Below, piece after piece: positions 43,349 to 52,211 of a DNA stretch of 64,000 nucleotides. Within the stretch, counting starts at the first letter, position 1; every line of letters starts with the position of its first letter. Source of the stretch: CALBPI01 sp039033995 (GTDB taxonomy: Bacteria; Pseudomonadota; Gammaproteobacteria; Steroidobacterales; Woeseiaceae); NCBI GenBank assembly GCA_039033995.1, contig JBCCBP010000013.1, forward strand, positions 1-64,000, read 5' to 3'. The notes beneath the pieces are model-generated. The model did not search any database. It was not told the DNA's origin and saw only the letters and a list, made by a program, of their open reading frames with translations. The translations under genes and the position numbers were made by a program.

Positions 43349-45235
43349 ATGATCAGAAAAATCCTCATTGCAATGATAGCGATGTCGATTGTTGTGCTGT
43401 TGGCCTTGCTGGTACGCGAATCTCGCTCCGTGAGTGCCCAGTTTTACATCGACTACAGTGGCTATGCGTCGACGCTGAAACAAGCGCAGCGTGACCACGA
43501 GACGTTGATGGACACGATCGACGCGCTGGCAAGTCAGGCAACGGAAGTCCCCAATACCGTCACAACACTGACCCGACGTCTTGAGCAGAGCAAGAAAATA
43601 CTGCAGACGCCCCCCGAATCGATCGAGAACGGTCAGGTTCGCAGCGCTGCGGCGCGCTACGTATCGAGCGTGAATATGACCTTGGCCGGCGTCGAGCGTT
43701 TTGTCGAGGCCGAGAACGCGTTGGCGTCGGCGGCGCGGGTGTTGCGCGAAGATGCACCCCAGGTTGTTCGGACCCTACGCGATCAGGGCCACGATGATGT
43801 TTCTCAAAACCTATTCGGATTGACAGTCGAAGTGCTCGACAATGCCACGGGCAAGACTGCGATCGAGGCCAAGGAGATCGGGCGACGATTGGATGAAGTT
43901 GTCGCGATGGCGGAAGATAAGGGCGCTGATTCTTCTGCGTTTACCGGCATTATCGATGCTGCTGCCTCGACGCCGCTGACGCGTTCCCAGGTGCTCGAGC
44001 AGATCGACGCGATCAATTCTGCCAGTCTTGCCAGCAGCGCGCAGGGCTTGTATTCGGCGATTGGCGCCATGAACGCCAGCGTCACGTCTCGGGCTGACCG
44101 CGCTCGGCTGTTGCTAGGCGGCGTGTCGGCGCTGTTGTTCCTCGGTATTGGCATGATCGGCCTACGGCTGCGTCAGAGTAACCAGGCGCTGAATGAAACC
44201 AACGCCGAGCTTGAGCAATTCAATGTGTCTCTGGAAGAGCGGGTTGCCGAGCGGACGCGCGAACTGAGTTCCGCTTATGAGGAGCTTCAGGAATCGCAGG
44301 CACAGCTCGTACAGGCTGAAAAAATGTCATCGTTGGGTGAGCTGGTCGCCGGTATCAGCCACGAGATCAATACGCCGCTGTGGTATCTGCTGAGTAATAC
44401 GACGCTGATCAAGGAGCGTCTCGGCAGCTTCACGAATTTCGTATCGGTGGCCGATGACATGCTGCACATGCTGCGGGCTGGCGGTAACGACAAGAAAGCG
44501 TTTATTCAGCAGCTCCGTCGCCTCGATTCAGCGCTGAACGATGACGGGCTGCGCGACGACCTGCAAGAGAGTAATGATCTCCTCGACGATAGCGTCGAAG
44601 GGCTGGAGCAGCTGTCTGAAATGGCCCAGTCGCTCAAGGATTTCAGTCGCTTGGATCGCGCGGCGACCGACAACGTCAACCTGAACGACGGTGTTGAGCG
44701 GACGCTTGTCATCGCGAAGAATGTGCTCAAGGGCGGTATTCAGGTACAACGAAATCTGGGCGAATTGCCCGATGTCAGCTGTTCGCCAGGCCAAATCAAC
44801 CAGGTACTGTTGAACCTGATCAAGAACGCGGCGGATGCGATGGATCGCGACGGTACGCTGACGATCAATACCTGGGCGGACGATGATTTCGTGCATGTCA
44901 GCGTCAAGGACACTGGCACCGGTATGGACGAGGACACGCTCGCCAAAGTGCGTGATCCGTTCTTCACGACCAAGGAGGTCGGCAAGGGGACGGGTCTCGG
45001 ATTGTCGATCAGCCAGAAGATTATCGATGCACATGACGGCAAGCTTGAAATACAATCGGCGTTGGGAGAGGGTTCGGAGTTCACGGTAAGCCTGCCGGTG
45101 ACCGTCGAGCAACCTATCAGCGATATGGCACGCGAATTGGCTGAGCTCGAGGAGCTCGAGGCCATGATCGGCGCGTCTCCCGATGGTTCGGATGAGCAGA
45201 CAGCGCTGATGTTTGCAGCGGAAAAGACAGGATAA
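43349..45235 (+). CDS. membrane sensor histidine kinase
   Basis: A 628-residue two-component kinase. TM1 is at about residues 3-22 and TM2 at about 250-272; between them lies a helical periplasmic sensor of some 225 residues rich in Ala and Glu. A coiled coil follows (NETNAELEQFNVSLEERV). The H-box is GISHEINTPLWY, the N-box QVLLNLIKNAADAMD, and the ATP lid DTGTGMDE to GKGTGLGLSISQKII. It starts at an ATG with AAGAG upstream; a longer frame would add 27 residues of poor quality. It is the first gene of an operon with a double-receiver regulator and a TonB-C protein. Confidence 0.92.
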   Translation: MIRKILIAMIAMSIVVLLALLVRESRSVSAQFYIDYSGYASTLKQAQRDHETLMDTIDALASQATEVPNTVTTLTRRLEQSKKILQTPPESIENGQVRSAAARYVSSVNMTLAGVERFVEAENALASAARVLREDAPQVVRTLRDQGHDDVSQNLFGLTVEVLDNATGKTAIEAKEIGRRLDEVVAMAEDKGADSSAFTGIIDAAASTPLTRSQVLEQIDAINSASLASSAQGLYSAIGAMNASVTSRADRARLLLGGVSALLFLGIGMIGLRLRQSNQALNETNAELEQFNVSLEERVAERTRELSSAYEELQESQAQLVQAEKMSSLGELVAGISHEINTPLWYLLSNTTLIKERLGSFTNFVSVADDMLHMLRAGGNDKKAFIQQLRRLDSALNDDGLRDDLQESNDLLDDSVEGLEQLSEMAQSLKDFSRLDRAATDNVNLNDGVERTLVIAKNVLKGGIQVQRNLGELPDVSCSPGQINQVLLNLIKNAADAMDRDGTLTINTWADDDFVHVSVKDTGTGMDEDTLAKVRDPFFTTKEVGKGTGLGLSISQKIIDAHDGKLEIQSALGEGSEFTVSLPVTVEQPISDMARELAELEELEAMIGASPDGSDEQTALMFAAEKTG

Positions 45236-45247
45236 GTGTGAACCGGC

Positions 45248-46507
45248 ATGGCATTGACGCAAGCACAGCAAATGGGAGATGACGTCAGCGGTATGCGCGA
45301 TCCGACTCGCAAACCGTGTGTCGTGTTCGTCGACGACGAAAAGCGGGTGCTCAACTCGATGCGAGCGCTGTTCCGTCGCGAATACGACCTGCATTTGACG
45401 ACTTCGGGCGAGGAAGCAATTCGCCTGTGCGTCGAGCACGACGCCGATGTCATCGTCGCAGACCAGCGGATGCCAGAGATGGAAGGCGTCGAAGTGCTGG
45501 GAGCTGTGCGTGAGCAAGCGCCCCGTACCATGCGCATCCTGCTGACTGGCTACGCGGATCTCGATGCTATCGAGGGTTCGATTAATGTCGGCGAAGTTTT
45601 CCGCTTCCTATCTAAGCCGTGCGCACCTGAGCAGCTGCGCAAGACAATCGATCTCGCTATCAAGGCCTCAGAAGTGCCGATGCCGGTCAGCGTACCGGCG
45701 CCACAAGTGGAAGCATTGGCCCCGGATACGTCAACCGCCGACCCAAGTGGCGATGTAGAAGTAGACCTGCCGGATGCCTCTCTGCTCGGCGACTCCGATG
45801 AGGCGAGCAAGCCGAAGCGCAAGGCCAAATCGCTGATCCCGGCCATGCTGGCGAAGCATCAAGCAAAGCAAACGCAGTCGCAGGTGGAAGAAGAGCCACC
45901 CGCGGAGGATCGTGCCGAGAGCACAGGTGAGCAGGTCATCTTGTCGGGTGACCGTGTCGAGTACGGCAGCAGCCGGGAGTCGTCATTCCAGGATATGGAA
46001 AGCGTTGGCGTTGTCGTGTTTACGCTCAGTGATACCTTCTATAAGGAAGTCGAGCGCGCCACTGGTGGCCACTACAAGCTCTACCATGCGAATCGTTTGC
46101 TGAAGGTACTTGAGCTGATTACACAGAAAAAAGCCGGTGTACTGATCTCTGAGGTCAGCAGCGAAGGGTCGGTGCTGCGCAAAGTACTGAACAAGTTTAA
46201 ACAGCATCTGCCAGAGCTGATTGCGATCGTTGTCAGCGACGATCGCGATGCCGCCGAGATGATCTCGCTGATCAACCAGGGGCAGGTGTTCCGTTACATG
46301 GCCAAGCCGATCTCACACGACCGTCTGTTGCAAAACATCAATGGCGGCGCTTTGCGTCACCTGCAATTGCTGGCGAATCCGAGCCTGATTCCAAGGATGG
46401 CGGTCGAGGCATCCGAAGACGGTGATGATGCTGGCGGCAGCCCGATGACTTCGCTGTTCTCACGCATTCGCTCGATTGGCAAGATCTGGCAACGCAATAA
46501 AGACTGA
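45248..46507 (+). CDS. response regulator with two receiver domains, second degenerate
   Basis: A 419-residue protein without a DNA-binding domain. Residues 22-145 are a full receiver: acidic pair D29-D30, phospho-acceptor D72 in VIVADQRMPEMEG, T100 and K123 in RFLSKPC. A basic, Pro-rich linker (about 150-240) follows. Residues about 250-385 are a second receiver-like fold (VGVVVFTLSDTFY, AIVVSDDRDAAE, FRYMAKPIS), but the acceptor position reads LISEVSS, with Glu in place of Asp, so it is probably not phosphorylated and may be a constitutive or docking domain. It begins 12 bases after the kinase gene, so it is its likely partner. The output is unknown. Confidence 0.87.
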   Translation: MALTQAQQMGDDVSGMRDPTRKPCVVFVDDEKRVLNSMRALFRREYDLHLTTSGEEAIRLCVEHDADVIVADQRMPEMEGVEVLGAVREQAPRTMRILLTGYADLDAIEGSINVGEVFRFLSKPCAPEQLRKTIDLAIKASEVPMPVSVPAPQVEALAPDTSTADPSGDVEVDLPDASLLGDSDEASKPKRKAKSLIPAMLAKHQAKQTQSQVEEEPPAEDRAESTGEQVILSGDRVEYGSSRESSFQDMESVGVVVFTLSDTFYKEVERATGGHYKLYHANRLLKVLELITQKKAGVLISEVSSEGSVLRKVLNKFKQHLPELIAIVVSDDRDAAEMISLINQGQVFRYMAKPISHDRLLQNINGGALRHLQLLANPSLIPRMAVEASEDGDDAGGSPMTSLFSRIRSIGKIWQRNKD

Positions 46508-46510
46508 GTC

Positions 46511-47875
46511 GTGGCAGAGAATTCGCAGCCTGACACCGAGAAGAAGGGCCGCAGCAGCGATACCTTACTTCTGATCCTTGCGCTGCTGGCGATCGCCGGC
46601 ATGGGCGCCTGGTTTTTCCTCGGTACCGACGAACAGATGATTGAAGAGGTACCCGTCGCGACACCGATCGACGATCTGGATGATCCTGTCACCGCTGTGA
46701 TCGCTGTGGAAGAGCCGACCAATGAACTGCTCAACCGTGCGCGCCTGGCAGCCAATGCGGGAATGCTGGTCGAGCCCGCTGGCACCAACGCACTGTATTA
46801 CTACTCGCTGTACCTGGAAGAGCAAGGCGCGGACAGTGATGCCGAAGCCGAACTGCAGCGTATTCTGGATCGTATTGGCAGTGATGTAGAGCAAGCGATC
46901 GACGCCGGGAATTTTGAACGGGCCGGTTTTCTTGTCGATCAGATTCGCAATGCCGGGTTAACGCACGAATCCGTGACCAACTACCAGCAACAGGTAGCAG
47001 CCTTTGCCGATACGTTGCGCTCGCGCGCTATCGCAGCAGCTGAAGCGGGTAATGAGGCACAGATCGAAACACTGCTGACCCAGTATGAATCCTTGCCCGG
47101 CGTCAACTCGACCGCATTGCTGGCTTTGCGTAGTGATGTGCGCGATGCGCTGGATGCCCAGCGACTGGCAGCGGCGGCGGCGGCCGCAGAAGCACAGCGT
47201 CGTCGTCAGCAACAGCAAGCTGCGGCGCGTCAACGCGCGGCGAATCAGCAGGCAGCGGCAGCGCGGAGCCAGACTGCAACGCCGGCTACGGCTGCCGCGG
47301 CTCCCGCCGAGAATCCAGCCGTGGTCGCCGTCAGAGCTGCGCTGAATGAGGGCGATCTGATCGGCGCGGCGACACTCTTTGCCAGTGTGCCGAGTGACAA
47401 TGCGGAACGCGGCACGCTGCAGGTCGCGTTGGATACGCAACTTGCTCGAGGCGTCAGTCGATTAGCCTCTGCCGGTCAGACTGCAGAAGCTGAAGCGATG
47501 TTGGACAGTTGGCGCAGTGTCGCTGGAGATGCCTCCACGGAATCGGCGCTGTCAGCCGATATCGACGCAGCCTATATCCGTGCAGCAACAGCCGATATCG
47601 TATCCGCGGCAACACTGCGACGGGTGGAGACGCTGGCACCCGTATATCCGCGAGCGGCGATTCGTCGTGGGCTGACTGGTCGCTTGCGGCTCGAATACAC
47701 CGTTGATGTTGATGGTACGACCAGCGACATCGAGGTCGTCGACTCCACGCAGAGTGGCATTTTCGATCGGTCGGCGATTCGCGCGGTTTCTGGCTGGCGC
47801 TATGAGCCGCGAGAGGTACGAGGTCAGGCCGTCGCGCAACGCGTCTACGCGTTCCTCGACTATAACCTCGAATAG
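46511..47875 (+). CDS. TonB C-terminal domain membrane protein
   Basis: A 454-residue protein with one membrane segment at about 18-38 (TLLLILALLAIAGMGAWFFL), a long helical Ala/Gln/Arg-rich central region (about 215-265 includes a run of alanines) and a C-terminal TonB-type domain (PVYPRAAIRRGLTGRLRLEY, SAIRAVSGWRYEPREVRGQ). The start is GTG at 46511, three bases after the regulator gene; later starts would cut the membrane segment. No ExbB/ExbD genes are near. The operon links it to the kinase and regulator, suggesting it is a target or partner of that signalling pathway. Confidence 0.84.
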   Translation: MAENSQPDTEKKGRSSDTLLLILALLAIAGMGAWFFLGTDEQMIEEVPVATPIDDLDDPVTAVIAVEEPTNELLNRARLAANAGMLVEPAGTNALYYYSLYLEEQGADSDAEAELQRILDRIGSDVEQAIDAGNFERAGFLVDQIRNAGLTHESVTNYQQQVAAFADTLRSRAIAAAEAGNEAQIETLLTQYESLPGVNSTALLALRSDVRDALDAQRLAAAAAAAEAQRRRQQQQAAARQRAANQQAAAARSQTATPATAAAAPAENPAVVAVRAALNEGDLIGAATLFASVPSDNAERGTLQVALDTQLARGVSRLASAGQTAEAEAMLDSWRSVAGDASTESALSADIDAAYIRAATADIVSAATLRRVETLAPVYPRAAIRRGLTGRLRLEYTVDVDGTTSDIEVVDSTQSGIFDRSAIRAVSGWRYEPREVRGQAVAQRVYAFLDYNLE

Positions 47876-47950
47876 ATTCGGCTGACCTCCGCCTGAGGCG
47901 CTCGCCGTTGATTCACTGCAGCGCTTTGATCGTGTCACAATCGATCCATC

Positions 47951-48859
47951 GTGAATGCCCTTGATTCCGTCAGTCTGAATTTCAGTCCATCAACACTCAT
48001 TGTCCTGAACGTGCTGCTCGCCTATGTGGTCTTCGGTATCGCGCTCGATTTGCGCTGGCGTGACTTCCGCGCTGTCTTGCGCTACCCCAGAGCCCTCGTC
48101 GTTGGCTTGTTTGCCCAGTTCATTGTTCTGCCGGCGACGACGCTATTGCTGTTGCTACTGTTGCAACCGCCCGCGGGATTGGCATTGGGTCTGGTTGTGG
48201 TCGCCGCCTGTCCCGGGGGTAGCATCAGCAATTTCTTTGCCGCACGTGCCGGCGCTAACGTGGCGCTCAGTGTTTCGATGTCGACGGTGTCCAGCCTGAC
48301 AGCCTTCGTCGTCACTCCGCTGAGTATTGCGATATGGGGCAGCGCTTACGCGCCGGCGCGTGATCTACTGCACACGGTCAGCGTGGATTTTTGGCAAATG
48401 CTCACCATCGTCCTGGCAGTTTTGATTGTGCCGACGTTGCTTGGCAGTTTATTGGCAACCAAACGCCCCGCGGTCGCTGCACGTCTCCGAGATCCGCTAA
48501 GACGGAGCTCAACGATTATTTTCCTGTTGTTCGTCGCGGCTGCGTTTGTCGCTAATGGCACGCTATTCCTGCGGTACTTTGATCAGATTCTCGCACTTGT
48601 CGTAGTACACAATCTGGCGGCACTGACGGCAGGATTCTTGTTTGCAACCGTGGCGGGCCTCGCCTTGCGAGAACGAAAAACCGTTTGTATCGAGGTTGGC
48701 ATCCAGAACACCGCGCTGGGACTGACTTTGATTTTTACGTTCTTCGACGGGCTCGGCAGTATGGCACTAGTGGCTGGTATGTGGGGTATCTGGCATCTGC
48801 TCAGCGGATTTGCCGTCGCCTGGCTGTTTCAGCGTAAAGGGGTTCCTGCAAAAGTCTGA
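47951..48859 (+). CDS. bile acid:sodium symporter (BASS) family transporter
   Basis: A 302-residue membrane protein with about nine or ten membrane segments of the BASS family. The conserved AACPGGSISNFFAARAGANVALSVSMS region carries residues equivalent to the sodium-binding and crossover motifs, and IEVGIQNTALGLTLIFTFF is the second crossover. In bacteria these carry organic anions such as pantoate-like or bile-acid-like solutes; the substrate here is unknown. The start is GTG. It lies 75 bases after the TonB-C gene. Confidence 0.9.
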   Translation: MNALDSVSLNFSPSTLIVLNVLLAYVVFGIALDLRWRDFRAVLRYPRALVVGLFAQFIVLPATTLLLLLLLQPPAGLALGLVVVAACPGGSISNFFAARAGANVALSVSMSTVSSLTAFVVTPLSIAIWGSAYAPARDLLHTVSVDFWQMLTIVLAVLIVPTLLGSLLATKRPAVAARLRDPLRRSSTIIFLLFVAAAFVANGTLFLRYFDQILALVVVHNLAALTAGFLFATVAGLALRERKTVCIEVGIQNTALGLTLIFTFFDGLGSMALVAGMWGIWHLLSGFAVAWLFQRKGVPAKV

Positions 48860-48914
48860 GAATCGCAGTATCCTGTGGGTTATCAGATGAGGTTCGCAGC
48901 TCGGGGATATAGTC

Positions 48915-49637
48915 ATGCGATCTAAGTGCTTCGCGTTGGTAATAGCGGCGTCGTTGCTGGTTGACATCGCTTCTGCTGAAGTCGTTGATGCAGCGGAATC
49001 AGGGTTTACCGTTCGCCATGAGATCGAGGTGATCGCACCGCGTGAGACCGCATGGCGGATGCTGGTCGGCCATGTCGGTGAATGGTGGCACGACGATCAT
49101 ACGTATTCTGGTGATGCTGCCAACCTATTCATCGAAGAGCGCCCGCTCGGGTGTTTTTGTGAGCGTCTGAGTGAAGATGACGCTGTCGTTCATTTGATGG
49201 TCACGGTCATTCAGCAAAACGCGTTGTTGCGGCTGACAGGCGGGCTTGGTCCACTGGGATTGATGGGCGTTAACGGCAATCTGACTTTCAGCTTCGACGG
49301 CGACAGCACCTCGACCAGAATCGCCATGCAGTATCAGGTTGGTGGGTATAGCCCAGATGGTCTTGCAGCAATCGCCCCGGCGGTCGATGCCACACTAGGC
49401 GCGCAACTAGCCCGCTACGTTCGGTTTGTGGAATCAGGCTCGCCCGAGTCGGGGGTTTCTGAAGTGGAGTCACCCGCATCGGCTGAGACGCCGTCGGACG
49501 TAGCCGAGCCTGAAGCGCAGGACACGACCGATGCAACAGACAGCGATGACGATCAGCCGACGATGACGAAAACGCTCGAAAATGAAATCGTAGATCAAAC
49601 AGCTGACGACGATGAAGTTTTGCCTCAAAGTGAGTGA
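48915..49637 (+). CDS. exported SRPBCC/START-like protein with acidic tail
   Basis: A 240-residue protein with a signal peptide (about 1-22) and a SRPBCC-type lipid/ligand-binding fold at about 35-165: VRHEIEVIAPRETAWRMLVG is the typical first strand and helix, and ALLRLTGGLGPLGLMGVNG and TSTRIAMQYQVGGY follow. The last 70 residues are almost entirely Asp, Glu, Ser, Thr and Pro, so probably disordered. The function is unknown; ligand binding in the periplasm is inferred from the fold. Confidence 0.72.
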   Translation: MRSKCFALVIAASLLVDIASAEVVDAAESGFTVRHEIEVIAPRETAWRMLVGHVGEWWHDDHTYSGDAANLFIEERPLGCFCERLSEDDAVVHLMVTVIQQNALLRLTGGLGPLGLMGVNGNLTFSFDGDSTSTRIAMQYQVGGYSPDGLAAIAPAVDATLGAQLARYVRFVESGSPESGVSEVESPASAETPSDVAEPEAQDTTDATDSDDDQPTMTKTLENEIVDQTADDDEVLPQSE

Positions 49638-49719
49638 ACGTCGGACAATATGAGTGACTAGTCACCGGGTTCTGCCCGTTAGCCTGTAGGTGTCGAATCA
49701 CCTTCAGGAGTCACGCACC

Positions 49720-50532
49720 ATGTCTATTTTTCGTTTCCTTTTGCTTGCGGCAATGACGATGCTTTACGCCGTTCAGGCGAATGCCAGCACGCCAGTCCAA
49801 TGGGTCGTTTGCGACAACTGTTCAGCGACCGCGCGCCAGCAAACCGCGCTGCAAGTGCCACCGAATCAGTTTCAATCCACCGACATACACGTGCTGGACC
49901 GTCGTCGTGGCGAAATGTCAGCCTATCGGGTCAATGTGTTCTACGACTATGAGTTTCAGCAGTTCTTTCGGTTTGCCGTAGCGCAAGCCCCAGCCGATGC
50001 TGCGCTTGCCGAGTTTTCCGCCTGGCAATCGTATCAGTCTGAAACCGATCGCCTACAGGGCAGCGAGCAGTCCATCGCGTTGGCATCAGCCGCCGACTGG
50101 ATTCGCCACAACGAATCGGCAGGCAGTATCGAACTTCTCGGTCTCAACACGTTGTACGCAGACATTGAGCGCATGCCAGCACTACGTTTCTTCATCAATG
50201 TGCCGCATATCCGTCTGCGCTTTTTCGATCGTAGCGGCGGTATTGTCGCTGTCGCGATCAATCCGTCTAACGGACAGATGACCACCCCAGTGATCCCTGG
50301 CAGTTTGCGAGGTCCGAACGGACAGGCGCTACCCGATGACGTGACGCGCCTTCACTTGATGGATCAGATTGGTGATGACGCCGATACAAACTATCTGGCG
50401 CAGCATATGCAGACGGCCTGGGACAATGTTCAATGGCTGCATCGGCTGCGCTCGTTGCAAGGGCAATGGCGTACACTGTGCGATCAGATGCCGGGTGGCA
50501 GCGTGACGTGCTACGCCACGGACGCAGGCTAA
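49720..50532 (+). CDS. secreted protein of unknown function
   Basis: A 270-residue protein starting at the ATG after CAGGAG, with a signal peptide of 21-22 residues ending QANA. The mature N-terminus has a CxxC in VVCDNCSATARQ, and the C-terminus two further cysteines (RTLCDQ, VTCYAT). The middle looks like a mixed alpha/beta fold. No family is recognised. Its stop codon overlaps the start of a terminator that mainly serves the convergent gene. Confidence 0.68.
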   Translation: MSIFRFLLLAAMTMLYAVQANASTPVQWVVCDNCSATARQQTALQVPPNQFQSTDIHVLDRRRGEMSAYRVNVFYDYEFQQFFRFAVAQAPADAALAEFSAWQSYQSETDRLQGSEQSIALASAADWIRHNESAGSIELLGLNTLYADIERMPALRFFINVPHIRLRFFDRSGGIVAVAINPSNGQMTTPVIPGSLRGPNGQALPDDVTRLHLMDQIGDDADTNYLAQHMQTAWDNVQWLHRLRSLQGQWRTLCDQMPGGSVTCYATDAG

Positions 50533-50564
50533 AAAAAGGGCCGGTGCAGTCTTTGCACCGGCCC
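50531..50564 (-). terminator. intrinsic terminator for the 55869-50607 operon
   Basis: A perfect 11-bp stem (50538-50548 with 50554-50564) with a 5-base loop; on the minus strand it is followed by seven T (50531-50537). It lies 42 bases after the stop of the Tat-exported protein gene. The same hairpin ends the convergent plus-strand gene but lacks a T-run in that direction. Confidence 0.88.
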
Positions 50565-50606
50565 AATTCGTCAGGGCGGAAACCCCTTTTCGGCTCAGTT
50601 TACGCG

Positions 50607-52187
50607 TCAGACAATCGGGTCGAATGCCGTCAGGCTGTCACGCAGTTGTGCATTGCCCAGACCATGGTTCGGGAACAGCGTTTCGAAATTCCCTTGTTCG
50701 CCATGTAAGGCCAGATAGTTCAGTGCGACCGCTTCGACCAACAGGTTGACGTTGTTAGCCACTGGGCTACTTCCCGTTTCACCGGAAGCATCCGGTCGGA
50801 AGTATCCGATCTGTTGGTGCCTTGCCGCCGGAATGTTGTCGCCACTAAATATGTTCGGCCGACCATTCGGGTTGTATACCAAGAAGAACGACGCTGCCGT
50901 ACTCTGGTTATCCCCCGTCCACTCGCCTTTGCCGCGACCGTCGACCGTATCGTCAATCGCGCCATTGCTGGCAAGAGAGCCATCACTGAATACATAGATA
51001 CACAACGGCACGCCCTGGCGAGCGGCGTACTCGAGTGCAGCACCCATGCAGCGACCAGCGCGCAGATCACGGATCTCGCCGCGCGCACGACGACCACCGT
51101 GATAGTCGTAGCCACCCATGGTGATAGTGCCAGCACCCGCGTATCCGTTGGCCACCAGTTTCATCACCGACGCAGTTTTCTGGAATTCACGATCGTTGTC
51201 GTACTCACCCTGGGTGAAGATGCCGGTCGGGCCAACGAGATTGGCATCGAGCGACGGGTTCAGCTGAGACGGATCACCAAAGCGGTCTGCCAAGTCTGCC
51301 GACTTCAGGTAGCCACAGCCGACAAGATCTTTCAGAACAGCATCGGCATCGATACGTGTATCGACCTGACCCAATTTCTGGTCACTCAGGCGGTAAACCG
51401 ACTCGAGCACCGCTACGGCGTCATCCTGCGACAACAGACCCACGAGCTTGCCGGTATCGACAAGGCCGGTAACGTCCGAGGGACGATCCACTTTTGTGGG
51501 CCGTTTCGCAACATCGATCATCGACGCTGGTGCCATCGAGTTACCACCAGACTCGGAGCTGCGAGAGCCGATCAGATCGAGCAACTCGCCACGCACACCC
51601 GTACGACTAATCGCATACATCGGGTTGTGCGGGTTGTTGCCGGTATCGTTCTCCGAACGCGCCACGATGATCGCGCCATTGGTGTTGGCGATCGTCGCCG
51701 GCGACGCTTTCTCAAGGATGCCACGCAGAAACGCGCTGTCTGAGTGGAACGCGAGACCAAGGTCCGTGTTGATGAAGTCGTTCGTGCCGGTGTCCGGATT
51801 GACGGATGCCGGCGTCATGTCGCCAGGCAGTCCGAGCTTGCTGTATCCAGCCGTCGATAGGAAGTCGAACTGACCATCCGGTCCGCCAACCAGCACGTTC
51901 GAACCGGCCATGTTAGCGCCGCCAGCGAGGTCAAAGCACACGAATGGTACTTTGCCAGCGCCTGCCAGCTCGAGGCCGCAGTTACCACGCAGAGGCTGCA
52001 GGTCCGAAGACAATGCCGCCGCCGCTTCACGTGGGTTGGCGAACAGACTGAACAATCCGCCAGACATCGCTGTAACCGGTCCGGTCATCATTCCTGTCGA
52101 GATGAACTCGCGACGGGTCACCGGTTTTGGGTGATCCGGGTGCAGTAGCGGCTCATCAGGATGAACGGTTTTGCGTTTTCTTACCAT
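50607..52187 (-). CDS. Tat-exported protein, DUF1501-like, unknown function
   Basis: A 526-residue protein with a twin-arginine signal (VTRREFISTGMMTGPVTA at about 23-40), so it is exported folded. The body has VPFVCFDLAGGANMAG near residue 83, NPHNPMYAISRTG, TITMGGYDYHGGRRARGE and YVFSDGSLASNGAIDDTV, which loosely recall the DUF1501 alkaline-phosphatase-like fold, but I cannot confirm the family. It is the last gene of a three-gene minus-strand operon behind two haem-motif proteins, the type of pairing seen when DUF1501 proteins accompany planctomycete-type cytochrome modules. The function is unknown. Confidence 0.72.
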   Translation of the reverse strand: MVRKRKTVHPDEPLLHPDHPKPVTRREFISTGMMTGPVTAMSGGLFSLFANPREAAAALSSDLQPLRGNCGLELAGAGKVPFVCFDLAGGANMAGSNVLVGGPDGQFDFLSTAGYSKLGLPGDMTPASVNPDTGTNDFINTDLGLAFHSDSAFLRGILEKASPATIANTNGAIIVARSENDTGNNPHNPMYAISRTGVRGELLDLIGSRSSESGGNSMAPASMIDVAKRPTKVDRPSDVTGLVDTGKLVGLLSQDDAVAVLESVYRLSDQKLGQVDTRIDADAVLKDLVGCGYLKSADLADRFGDPSQLNPSLDANLVGPTGIFTQGEYDNDREFQKTASVMKLVANGYAGAGTITMGGYDYHGGRRARGEIRDLRAGRCMGAALEYAARQGVPLCIYVFSDGSLASNGAIDDTVDGRGKGEWTGDNQSTAASFFLVYNPNGRPNIFSGDNIPAARHQQIGYFRPDASGETGSSPVANNVNLLVEAVALNYLALHGEQGNFETLFPNHGLGNAQLRDSLTAFDPIV

Positions 52188-52211
52188 GATATTAAGTCCT
52201 GTGTGTCAGTC

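Noticed and set aside
45248..46507. PilZ or DNA-binding output domain on the response regulator
   Set aside because: The C-terminal part aligns better with a second, degenerate receiver fold ending in a MAKPIS segment.
50814..51743. Long plus-strand open frame of 309 codons opposite the Tat-exported protein gene
   Set aside because: The residues are a poor, His/Arg/Thr-rich mix with no motif, while the minus-strand frame has a Tat signal, operon context and a terminator.
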